Shown here: one piece after another, positions 55,002 through 62,810 of the stretch | Numbering within the stretch: the first letter of the stretch is position 1 | How the letters are laid out: every line of letters begins with the position of its first letter | NCBI RefSeq assembly: GCF_947495625.1 | Contig: NZ_CANLZW010000013.1 | Location: forward strand, 1-64,000 | Reading direction: 5' to 3' | DNA length: 64,000 bases | Source: an uncultured Cocleimonas sp. | Lineage (GTDB): Bacteria > Pseudomonadota > Gammaproteobacteria > Thiotrichales > Thiotrichaceae | The notes under the pieces: generated by a model | Told to the model about the DNA's origin: nothing | Database searches by the model: none | The model's input: only the letters and a program-made list of their open reading frames with translations | Position numbers and translations under genes: made by a program

Positions 55002-56399
55002 CTAAGACTTCATAAATCCTAAGTTTTTCTGACTAAAATTAGCCAGATTTGGCAACATCGCTTGTTGTTCTGCGGCTGATACGCCCATCCAGTCAGCGAG
55101 TGTTGCCCCATATTGTGCGACCGAAGTTGTCGGGATAATGCGTCCTGCAAAATTCTCATCATCGCCAGCATCATCAGGATTATTCTGTGAGGCAAAACTG
55201 GGGAATGCACCATAAATCTGACCACCCTTAACTTTGTTGCCCAAAACCAGCGAATGCCCACCCCAACCGTGGTCAGTTCCGTCACCATTGGTGGTGAGTG
55301 TTCGACCAAAATCAGAAGCCGTAAATGTGGTTACACTGTCTGCTTTACCCATGTCATCAATGGCTGTTTGAAAGCTGGTCAGTGCTGCATTTAACTCTGT
55401 CATTAGTGGAATCATTCTGACGTTTTGATTGCTGTGTGTATCCCAGCCACCGAGCCCAACAAAAAATACCTGTTTACCCATATTTAACTGTTCGCGGGCT
55501 GAAATCATGCGAGCCACTAAATGCAGCTGTCGTTGTAAATCTCCTGCGGGTGAAAAGCTGCTCACGGGGTGATCATTAATCGCTTCGGATAAACTATTCG
55601 CCGTGTCATTTGCGCGTGTAATGGCGTGCGCAAGCTGCTGTTTAAAAGGCGCTGCCTGATCAGCTTTACTGGCTGCTATCAAAGCTTCCAATGTTGCCTG
55701 GGTGCTACTCGATGCGTTGTAACCGACCATGCGTTGGATGTTTGCATTAGCATTTAGTTGAACGTAATTCTGTTGTAAATTATTTAGCCACGAGTTCGAG
55801 CCATTGATTGAAATGGACGTTGCCACATTAGATGTAGCGTTACAGTTCGCAATTCGTTCTGCAATCGAACCACCCCAGCCGAAGGCATCCGCTAAATTAC
55901 CACTGCCTGTTTGCCAGAGCTTTTGTTGTGCATCGTGGGCAAACAAACTTTGGGGCAGGGTGGTAGACGCATTGAAATCGGCTTTTGTTGTGGGCTGTAT
56001 TAAATTGCCTACATTACTGACAACAGCAAGTCGGTCATTTTCATAAAGATCGTGTAACCCTGACAGTCTGCTATTAAAGCCAAACTCACCCTGTGTCGCA
56101 TCGGTGCTGGCTAACAAGTCAGATTTATTAACCGCCATCGCACCGCGAGTTGCTGCGTATTGATCGTAAGCTGAATCAGTTGGCACCACAAAATTAAAAC
56201 TATCTGCACCACCTAATAAAAACACACAAACCAGAGATTGTGGCAGATCGCAATCAGCTGCAGCCACCGATGAGGTTAAACCCGTTCCTAAAAAAGTGCC
56301 TGAAAGTAGGGGGGTGTACTTCAAACTACCCGTGGTTAATGCCGAAGCACCAGCGCGTTTAAGGAATGATCGTCTTGAAATGTTATTACTGTTTTTCAT
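55002..56399 (-). CDS. DUF1501 Tat-exported protein
   Basis: A 465-residue protein with a twin-arginine signal (SRRSFLKRAG, 8-17) and DUF1501 segments LVCVFLLGGADSFNFVVP, GLGGWDTHSNQN and DHGWGGHSLVLG. DUF1501 proteins resemble alkaline-phosphatase-fold hydrolases and nearly always pair with DUF1800, as here (12 bp downstream of it). The function is unknown. The region between the RR motif and the signal-peptide end (KYTPLLSGTFLG, 27-38) is encoded by an antisense-read G6 repeat. Confidence 0.9.
   Translation of the reverse strand: MKNSNNISRRSFLKRAGASALTTGSLKYTPLLSGTFLGTGLTSSVAAADCDLPQSLVCVFLLGGADSFNFVVPTDSAYDQYAATRGAMAVNKSDLLASTDATQGEFGFNSRLSGLHDLYENDRLAVVSNVGNLIQPTTKADFNASTTLPQSLFAHDAQQKLWQTGSGNLADAFGWGGSIAERIANCNATSNVATSISINGSNSWLNNLQQNYVQLNANANIQRMVGYNASSSTQATLEALIAASKADQAAPFKQQLAHAITRANDTANSLSEAINDHPVSSFSPAGDLQRQLHLVARMISAREQLNMGKQVFFVGLGGWDTHSNQNVRMIPLMTELNAALTSFQTAIDDMGKADSVTTFTASDFGRTLTTNGDGTDHGWGGHSLVLGNKVKGGQIYGAFPSFASQNNPDDAGDDENFAGRIIPTTSVAQYGATLADWMGVSAAEQQAMLPNLANFSQKNLGFMKS
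56290..56321 (+). repeat. G6 element, copy 13, antisense inside the DUF1501 signal peptide
   Basis: AAAAAAGTGCCTG followed by AAAGTAGGGGGGTGTACTT. The gene runs on the other strand, so the repeat is translated in reverse complement as KYTPLLSGTFLG, which forms part of the Tat signal peptide. Confidence 0.85.
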
Positions 56400-56410
56400 A
56401 TCTATTCCCC

Positions 56411-58243
56411 TTATCCCTGAACCTGAAAGCCAGCCGATGCAACAATCAGGAAGATTGCCTCTTGCGCGCGTTCACTGCTGTCTGAAATCGTAGCAAGATG
56501 GTTGGTAATGATGGATTTCTGGCTTACGCCTAAGCTACCAGAAAGTAGTAACTTATTCAGATACTCAACCAGTGCATCAACATCTGGTGCGAGTTGTACC
56601 GCTTTATCAATATTGATACGGGTTGCCGCATCCCATCCGCCAGTATCCTGACTGTTGAAGGTATAGATTTGCTGGTGAAACGCGTTATGCATGGAAGCCA
56701 CATTCGCCTCAGTCATAATCTGCATTTCAGGTGCATACAAACTGGAATCGCTGGCTAAAAGATTATCTGGCAAGAAGAAATTAAACACAGAAGGTGATTT
56801 AAGCACCGCCTGACCAAAGACCTCTTCCAGACGGTCACTTGATTTGGCGTATAAACGATAGGTGTTGTTCGTTGCGCCAGAACCCGGTTGCGCATCGAAG
56901 GCTCGCCATAGTTGGGCCAACTGCATTAATGGTTCTTTCACTTTGCCAAAATCAGGGTTGACCGATTTACCGTTAACGGCTTCCTGATCTAATAAAATAG
57001 CTTTAACTACTGCACCAAGATCACCTTTTTCACCTTGTCCATTATCGTTGAAAACGGCAGCAACGCGCTCTACATAATTAGGACTAGGGTTGCTGGTGGT
57101 GAAACGCTGGATCAGTAGCTTACTAAAAAACGGCGCGACATTCGGGTGGCTCGCAATGTTATCTAATGCCGCTTGCATATCATCTTCAGCAGGCGTTGAT
57201 GAGCTTGCGCTACTCATTAATTGCGCATCATTCAGAAGTATCTTGGTGGTTGTATCGTGATAAGAATCAGCCACCGGTGTATTGTAATCCGCCACCATTG
57301 CCAAGCGTTTATCGTAAGGCGTAAGGTCGTTTGAAACCCATGTGCCGGATGAATCAACAAAGTTCCAGCCAGTAAATACCTTGGCAAAATCTTCTACGGT
57401 ATTCTGGCTGTAAGTAGGAATTGGATTCGCTAAAGGTAAAGCTTCACCGCGATCATTTAATTCATACAATCCTACCGAAAATAACTGTAACACTTCACGT
57501 GCATAGTTTTCATCAGGGCGTATTTGCAAAGCAGGATTGGCTTTTTGATTGCGCACCATGCTGAGGTAAATGCCCATCGTAGGGTGTAACGTGACCTTTT
57601 CTAAAAGCTCTCGGTAATTACCAAAGGCATTTTCAGCCAGCATATCGTAATAATGGCTGACACCGTATTGCGCATTACCCAAGGCATAATCAAGATCAGA
57701 AATAACAAAAATCTCACTCAAGGCAAATGCCATGCGTTGCCTGAGCTGATCATCACCCTCTATCGCATTCTTCCACCAGTTATCATGACGCGTAGAACGC
57801 AGGCTTCCATTTGAGTTTTCTTCAACATACGGAAGCGTGCGCGACATAGGTAAGGCAATTTGCTGATCAATCCAGGCTTCCAGATTGTTTTGTGAAACGA
57901 GGCTATCAATAGCGGCTTCCGAAGGACCAAAAGTCGCTTGAGTCAAAAACTTGGCTGCTTTTTCAGCAGTGACAGTAATTGCTGAAGCGGAATAATCAGG
58001 ATCATCGTTTGTATTCGTCGTGTCTGTGGGATCAGACGAATCGGTATTATCGGTATTATCGGTATTATCCGTATTTTCTGTTGAGTCAGTCGAATCTGAA
58101 TTTGTCGAATCACTTGGCGTATTAATTTCGGTTGTATCTGTGGGATCTGGCGGATTAGCACTTCCACTATCATTAACGGAGCTACCTCCACCGCCGCAAG
58201 CTGTCATTAAAGAGCTTACAAATAACAGCAGTAAAAATCGCAT
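56411..58243 (-). CDS. DUF1800 lipoprotein
   Basis: A 610-residue protein with a lipoprotein signal (SSLMTAC, lipidated Cys16). A low-complexity linker (about 30-85) of Thr/Asp/Asn/Ser repeats such as ENTDNTDNTDNTD follows. The DUF1800 domain starts near AAKFLTQATFGPSEAAID, with LRQRMAFALSEIFVISD and REVLQLFSVGLYEL. DUF1800 and DUF1501 genes are a conserved pair of unknown function, probably in the cell envelope. The first gene of this leftward operon; the start is at the divergent region with the VIT-VWA gene. Confidence 0.9.
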   Translation of the reverse strand: MRFLLLLFVSSLMTACGGGGSSVNDSGSANPPDPTDTTEINTPSDSTNSDSTDSTENTDNTDNTDNTDSSDPTDTTNTNDDPDYSASAITVTAEKAAKFLTQATFGPSEAAIDSLVSQNNLEAWIDQQIALPMSRTLPYVEENSNGSLRSTRHDNWWKNAIEGDDQLRQRMAFALSEIFVISDLDYALGNAQYGVSHYYDMLAENAFGNYRELLEKVTLHPTMGIYLSMVRNQKANPALQIRPDENYAREVLQLFSVGLYELNDRGEALPLANPIPTYSQNTVEDFAKVFTGWNFVDSSGTWVSNDLTPYDKRLAMVADYNTPVADSYHDTTTKILLNDAQLMSSASSSTPAEDDMQAALDNIASHPNVAPFFSKLLIQRFTTSNPSPNYVERVAAVFNDNGQGEKGDLGAVVKAILLDQEAVNGKSVNPDFGKVKEPLMQLAQLWRAFDAQPGSGATNNTYRLYAKSSDRLEEVFGQAVLKSPSVFNFFLPDNLLASDSSLYAPEMQIMTEANVASMHNAFHQQIYTFNSQDTGGWDAATRINIDKAVQLAPDVDALVEYLNKLLLSGSLGVSQKSIITNHLATISDSSERAQEAIFLIVASAGFQVQG

Positions 58244-58368
58244 AAATAGACCTTATTTTTCTTGGTAGATTATTTATCGACATACTAACTGAAATTAAGT
58301 TCTTATAAACTTTATTGGTACACCAGATAGTTAACGATCGCTAACAACGATGGCTAACGATGATTAAT

Positions 58369-58456
58369 AAAAAAAGTGGTCTCGCAAAGCATAAGTTCTT
58401 TTAGTCATTTCAAACGACGAAATGAAAAATCACTTAAAAGGTGGGGGGTGACTTTT
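58369..58456 (+). repeat. G6 element, copy 14, long form
   Basis: AAAAAAAGTGGTCTCGC, GCATAAGTTCTTTTAG, hairpin TCATTTC (58405-58411) / GAAATGA (58419-58425), then AAATCACTTAAAAGG and TGGGGGGTGACTTTTC. Compared with copy 4 a T-A pair is replaced by C-G. It lies in the 364-bp divergent gap 58244-58607, which otherwise shows only the expected promoters. Confidence 0.85.
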
Positions 58457-58607
58457 CATCTATTAAAGTATTAATAAATAATACTCAAAGTCTGAATAAA
58501 ACCAACTATTCTCATTAAAGTTGTTAAAAACGCTCTCTCCGTTAATCTCCTGCACATCGCAAGCATTTACACAGCGGCGATCTACTTTGACTTTCAGGAG
58601 AAATAAA

Positions 58608-60851
58608 ATGAAAGCGTTTATAAAAAACTTATTTACAAATACAGCTAATAAAATAGCTAAACCCTTAGCGGGATTAGTGATGGCTGCAATCGTGCTACTC
58701 GGCGCAACCACATCCGTTATGGCGGCAGGTTTAATGACACCTGTCGATTCCAGCAAACCCGCATTATCGATCAAATCGCATCACGTGAATGTCACGATAG
58801 AAGATGGCTACGCGGTTACCGAGGTTGATCAAACCTTTAGCAATCCACATCAACAGGATCTGGAAGCTACTTATAGTTTCCCCGTCCCTGAAAAAGGAGT
58901 GGTATCAGAATTCACCATCTGGATTGACGGCAAGCCAGTGATTGGTGAAGTGTTGGAAAAACAAAAAGCCCAACAGCTTTATGAAGAAGAAAAAGCCGCA
59001 GGTCGCGATGCAGGTTTAACCGCCAAGGTTAAGCATTACCGCTTTGAGGTAAAAGTAAGTCCAGTGCGTGCGCAACAGGATGCACGAATTCGTTTGGTGT
59101 ATATGCAGGCCGCTGATATTGATAACAGCATGGGCCGTTATGTGTATCCGCTAGAAGAGGGCGAGACTGACGATCAAGCCAATGCGTTTTGGTCTTATGA
59201 CCCAGTGGTTAAAGAAGATTTTTCATTCAATGTGAATTTACGTTCTGGCTACCCAGTGAATGGCGTGCGTTTACCACAGCATGCGCAAGCGGTCGTGACA
59301 CAATCTAATCCCCAAGAATGGTCAGTTAGCTTAGGTAGTAACAACACTGTAGATACATTAAAACAGACACACGTTGAAGAAGTGGCTACGCCTACCCAGG
59401 AATCAACAGGCACATTAGCTGAAGATCTCATCAAGGCAATAAAGAATAAGCCAATCAGCAACAATGAAATCGCCGCGCTAGAAAGTGGTGAAACGACTTC
59501 AGCAAATAATCCAACAAGCACAGCTGCCGCGACACTTGATAAAGACATCGTTATGTACTGGCGTTTAGCACCGAACCTACCGGGTTCGATTGATCTGGTC
59601 ACACATCGTGAACAAGGTGCAAAGCGCGGTACATTTATGATGACACTGACACCAGGTGATGACCTTGCGAAAATCGAAGAAGGTCGTGACTGGGCATTTG
59701 TACTCGATATGTCAGGCTCAATGAGTGGCAAATACCAAACCATGGTCGATGGTGTGCAGCGTGCAATCGGTGGTTTAAACGCACAAGATCGTTTTCAGAT
59801 CATCCTGTTTGATAATGCGGTCGAAGACTTAACGCAATCAACATGGATAAACGCAACGCCAGAAAACGTGATTCATTGGAGCAACGCACTCGCCGCAACA
59901 GGCCCGCGTGGTGGCACCAATATTTATGCAGGTTTAAGTAAAGCACTGAACAATCTCGATGCTGATCGCACCGGTGCAATCGTACTGGTAACCGATGGTG
60001 AAGCAAATGTCGGCGTTACCGAAAAGAAGGAATTCCTCAAGCTAATGGCAGGTCACGATGTACGTTTATTTACCGCAGTCATGGGTAACGGTGCGAATCG
60101 TCCACTACTAAACGCAATGACAGAAGTCTCAAACGGCTTCGCTGTAAGCGTATCGAATAGCGATGATATCTCAGGTAAGATCAGAGAGTTCACCAGCAAA
60201 GTAACGCATCAGGCAATGCACGATGTTGAGTTAGACATTAGTGGAATCAAAACAGCCGACATGACTCCTGAGAAAATCACCAGTCTATACCGAGGTCAAC
60301 AGTTAGTCGTATTCGGTCACTACTGGGGTTCTGGCGATGCAAATGTCGAGCTAAAAGCCAAAGTATCCGGTGAAAATAAATCGTACAAAACACGATTCGC
60401 TTTCCCAGAAAACGAAACCAGCAATCCAGAGATCGAACGTCTTTGGGCCTACGCCAAAATCCAGGGCCTAAAGAAGCAGATCGATTACCTGGGATCAGAT
60501 GCAGACTTCAAAAGCGCTGTGATTGATATCGCAGTTGAAAACAGTTTAGTCACCGATTACACCTCAATGATTGTAATGCGTGACGAGCAATTCGAAGCAC
60601 ACGGCATCGAACGTAAAAACAAAGCACGTGTAGCAAAAGAGCAGAAAGCGAAAACACAACGCGCACAAGCGCCAGTGCAATCGCGTCGAGCAGATACTTC
60701 GCAGCCAGCGTTTACATCAAATCGTTCATCTCATGGTGGCGGTGGAGGAGGAGCTTTTAATCCATTGATGTTATTGCCGTTTGTAGTATTTGCGGTTTAT
60801 AGAAGGAAGAAAGGAGGTTTTATTGAAGAGAATAAACGAGTAAAAAACTAA
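58608..60851 (+). CDS. VIT and von Willebrand factor A domain protein with GlyGly-CTERM-like tail
   Basis: About 747 residues from ATG 58608, chosen because CAGGAG lies 7 bp upstream; an earlier in-frame ATG (58521) lacks a ribosome site. It has an exported N-terminus ending near TSVMAA, a VIT domain (about 40-170; VDQTFSNPHQQDLEATYSFP) and a VWA domain with a MIDAS DMSGSMSG. It resembles the marine proteobacterial sortase-target family, but lacks LPxTG. Instead the end reads HGGGGGGAFNPLMLLPF, helix, YRRKK, as in GlyGly-CTERM (rhombosortase) proteins, though 14 further residues follow. Confidence 0.87.
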   Translation: MKAFIKNLFTNTANKIAKPLAGLVMAAIVLLGATTSVMAAGLMTPVDSSKPALSIKSHHVNVTIEDGYAVTEVDQTFSNPHQQDLEATYSFPVPEKGVVSEFTIWIDGKPVIGEVLEKQKAQQLYEEEKAAGRDAGLTAKVKHYRFEVKVSPVRAQQDARIRLVYMQAADIDNSMGRYVYPLEEGETDDQANAFWSYDPVVKEDFSFNVNLRSGYPVNGVRLPQHAQAVVTQSNPQEWSVSLGSNNTVDTLKQTHVEEVATPTQESTGTLAEDLIKAIKNKPISNNEIAALESGETTSANNPTSTAAATLDKDIVMYWRLAPNLPGSIDLVTHREQGAKRGTFMMTLTPGDDLAKIEEGRDWAFVLDMSGSMSGKYQTMVDGVQRAIGGLNAQDRFQIILFDNAVEDLTQSTWINATPENVIHWSNALAATGPRGGTNIYAGLSKALNNLDADRTGAIVLVTDGEANVGVTEKKEFLKLMAGHDVRLFTAVMGNGANRPLLNAMTEVSNGFAVSVSNSDDISGKIREFTSKVTHQAMHDVELDISGIKTADMTPEKITSLYRGQQLVVFGHYWGSGDANVELKAKVSGENKSYKTRFAFPENETSNPEIERLWAYAKIQGLKKQIDYLGSDADFKSAVIDIAVENSLVTDYTSMIVMRDEQFEAHGIERKNKARVAKEQKAKTQRAQAPVQSRRADTSQPAFTSNRSSHGGGGGGAFNPLMLLPFVVFAVYRRKKGGFIEENKRVKN

Positions 60852-60866
60852 ATCTTTAAAGAGGTG

Positions 60867-60894
60867 AAAATGCAGACTTTGGTCTGCATTTTTT
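60867..60894 (+). terminator. Rho-independent terminator of the VIT-VWA gene
   Basis: Arms AAAATGCAGAC (60867-60877) and GTCTGCATTTT (60882-60892) with a TTTG loop, followed by more T. It lies 15 bp after the stop codon. Confidence 0.88.
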
Positions 60895-61070
60895 GTGGAT
60901 GTCTTTTAATTTTTTAAACTAATGTAGAATTAAGCTATGCTCACTGCGTCTATCGAGAGATTTTTGCCATTTTTATTACAAGAATGTGTATCAACAACAT
61001 TTAACACACCCCAAATTTTTCCTTCAGATATATCTGGTTATTCATCCATATAACAGTGTTGGAGAGCACT

Positions 61071-61205
61071 ATGAAGCGTGAAAAGGGAGCTACAAATTGG
61101 GGAAACAATCATTTTAGCCTCATAAATCTAACGAGTTCGTTTAAGCAGTCGTTACATTTATTGTGTTTTCTAATAATACCTTTCATATCAAATCTTTATA
61201 GATAA
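61071..61205 (+). CDS. Possible 44-residue small protein
   Basis: An ATG preceded by TTGGAG at good spacing opens a 44-codon frame (start MKREKGATNWGNNHFSLINL) with a hydrophobic segment LLCFLIIPFISNLY near the end. There is no homologue I recognise. It lies in the 418-bp gap between the VIT-VWA terminator and the IPTL-CTERM gene. Support is only the ribosome site and the single membrane-like helix, so it may be spurious. Confidence 0.25.
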   Translation: MKREKGATNWGNNHFSLINLTSSFKQSLHLLCFLIIPFISNLYR

Positions 61206-61269
61206 TTACGATTTTATGTTTCGCTTTCTGTCAAAATCTATGCACAACCATTAAAAGGAATTTACTATT

Positions 61270-62460
61270 ATGAAATCGCTACATGTTGAAGTTCACCCCG
61301 ATAAAACGATCAGCAATAAAAAGCTAGGCAATGTTAAAAACGGCTTTGGTTTTTTAGGATTTAGCACAAGGCTTCTGCTGAGTAATGAAGAATTAACCAC
61401 CACGGTTCATCCTTCTACGGAAAGCGTGTCACGTCGAGATAGCAAAGTTGCCGGGCTTTCTGAGCATGATTCGAGTAAGAAATACATTGGGCAGTATCTG
61501 AGAAGATGGTTGGGTTTGGGTATTATTGTCTGTTTGGCAGGTCTCTCATCAACTACTTACGCCGCTCAGACTTGCTTTGTTAACACTGGTGCTATAGAAA
61601 ACTGGACTGTCCCCCCGGGTGTGAACACGATTACTGCAGAAGCATATGGTGCTCAAGGAGGTAACAGTACTTGGGGCTTACTACGAAATGGTGGCCTGGG
61701 TGCCTATGTAGTGGGGGATATTTCAGTTACTCCAGGTACAGACTTGAAAATACTAGTCGGTGGTCAGGGGGAAAGTCTTGCTGTAGGAGGTGGTGGTGGT
61801 GGAAGTTTTATTTCTACCAGTGGTGATAGCCCTCTTATAGTTGCAGGTGGCGGCGGCGGTGCTTCATCGGATCAAGATGGTGTCGGCGGCGTTATAACAG
61901 AAGCTGGCACAGCTGACAGTTTAGGCATCATACCCGGTGGAACTTCAGGTAATGGTGCTAATGTTTGTGGTACAGGTGAGAACAATGGTGGTGGTGGTGG
62001 TGGTTTTAACACTAATGGTACTAACGCAACCAATGGAATAACAAATGGTGGTTTCGGCGGAATAGCCTTTATAAATGGAGGAACAATTGTATTAGGTGGA
62101 CGTTTGGATAATGCCTGTGTTGCAGACCCTGCAGGTGGTTTCGGTGGAGGGGGTAGTGCGACATGTAATACCGTTGGTGGAGGTGGTGGTGGGGGATATT
62201 CTGGTGGTGCTGGTGGATCTCACTTACTTAATTGTGGCGCAGCCTCTCGTGCTGGTGGTGGTGGTGGTGGGTCGTTCAATATTGGCACCAATCAGACAAA
62301 TACCCCAGCAATAAATACTGGTGACGGAAGTATTTGCTTGACATACTTCGAGTCTGTTTCGTCAGCTTCTATCCCTACACTTTCCTTCTGGGGCTTGTTT
62401 TTACTTACTGGACTACTCGGATTTGTTGGTTTGAGACGACAGCGAAATAAGAATAATTAG
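61270..62460 (+). CDS. Glycine-rich IPTL-CTERM surface protein with reverse-transcriptase-like N-terminus
   Basis: A 396-residue frame with three parts. Residues 1 to about 80 resemble the end of a group II-type reverse transcriptase: HPDKT (9-13), GFGFLGF (25-31) and SSKKYIGQYLRRWLGLG (68-84). Residues of about 82-99 (GIIVCLAGLSSTTYAA) are a normal signal peptide. The rest is a glycine-rich secreted domain beginning VPPGVNTITAEAYGAQGG with many G runs, and the C-terminus IPTLSFWGLFLLTGLLGFVG then RRQR is an IPTL-CTERM sorting signal. Translation may start upstream (AAAGGAA before ATG 61270) or at a non-ATG codon near the signal peptide. Confidence 0.75.
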   Translation: MKSLHVEVHPDKTISNKKLGNVKNGFGFLGFSTRLLLSNEELTTTVHPSTESVSRRDSKVAGLSEHDSSKKYIGQYLRRWLGLGIIVCLAGLSSTTYAAQTCFVNTGAIENWTVPPGVNTITAEAYGAQGGNSTWGLLRNGGLGAYVVGDISVTPGTDLKILVGGQGESLAVGGGGGGSFISTSGDSPLIVAGGGGGASSDQDGVGGVITEAGTADSLGIIPGGTSGNGANVCGTGENNGGGGGGFNTNGTNATNGITNGGFGGIAFINGGTIVLGGRLDNACVADPAGGFGGGGSATCNTVGGGGGGGYSGGAGGSHLLNCGAASRAGGGGGGSFNIGTNQTNTPAINTGDGSICLTYFESVSSASIPTLSFWGLFLLTGLLGFVGLRRQRNKNN

Positions 62461-62543
62461 GACATCCAACTTTTAGTCCGTAAAAACAAACCATTTATCC
62501 CGCATAATATTGGATACTCATATTTTTCTACCTGAGAGATCAA

Positions 62544-62600
62544 TGCTCATTTTTGCCTAACCAAAAATGAGCAAAAACCCTCCAAAAGTGGGGGGGTGAC
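62544..62600 (+). repeat. G6 element, copy 15, diverged, with 12-bp hairpin
   Basis: Arms TGCTCATTTTTG (62544-62555) and CAAAAATGAGCA (62562-62573) around CCTAAC, then CCCTCCAAAAG and TGGGGGGGTGACTCAG. It occupies the gap after the IPTL-CTERM gene, and base composition changes immediately to its right. Confidence 0.75.
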
Positions 62601-62672
62601 TCAGTAAGTAATATTGAGGTATTCCCCTGTTTCAACCAGCACTGTGCCATGCTTACGCATTGCCCTGCGTAC

Positions 62673-62700
62673 CCTTCCGGCTTTTGGTAAGCCTGGAAGG
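62673..62700. other. Hairpin in the phaC upstream region
   Basis: Arms CCTTCCGGCTT (62673-62683) and AAGCC-T-GGAAGG (62689-62700) pair over 11 bp with one bulged T. It sits in the 62601-62810 leader of the PHA synthase gene and could be an attenuator or a remnant terminator. No T-run follows directly. Confidence 0.4.
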
Positions 62701-62810
62701 GCAACTTTTGTTCCCTTTCACGACTGTGATAATTATCTGCTATATTATATTGTACATCTGGCGCAGGTACTGGCCGGTCGGCTCTTTCATACAAAAATTG
62801 AGATCAGCGC

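Noticed and set aside
58020-58110. Tandem repeat resembling a CRISPR or minisatellite array
   Set aside because: It is the low-complexity Thr-Asp-Asn linker of the DUF1800 lipoprotein; units have no spacers.
61780-62280. GGTGGTGG runs as a possible mobile or regulatory repeat
   Set aside because: They encode the glycine runs of the secreted domain in one frame.
164-62600. G6 repeats as Haemophilus-type DNA uptake signals
   Set aside because: The shared AAGTGC start is too short; the conserved part is the G-run and TGAC, not AAGTGCGGT.
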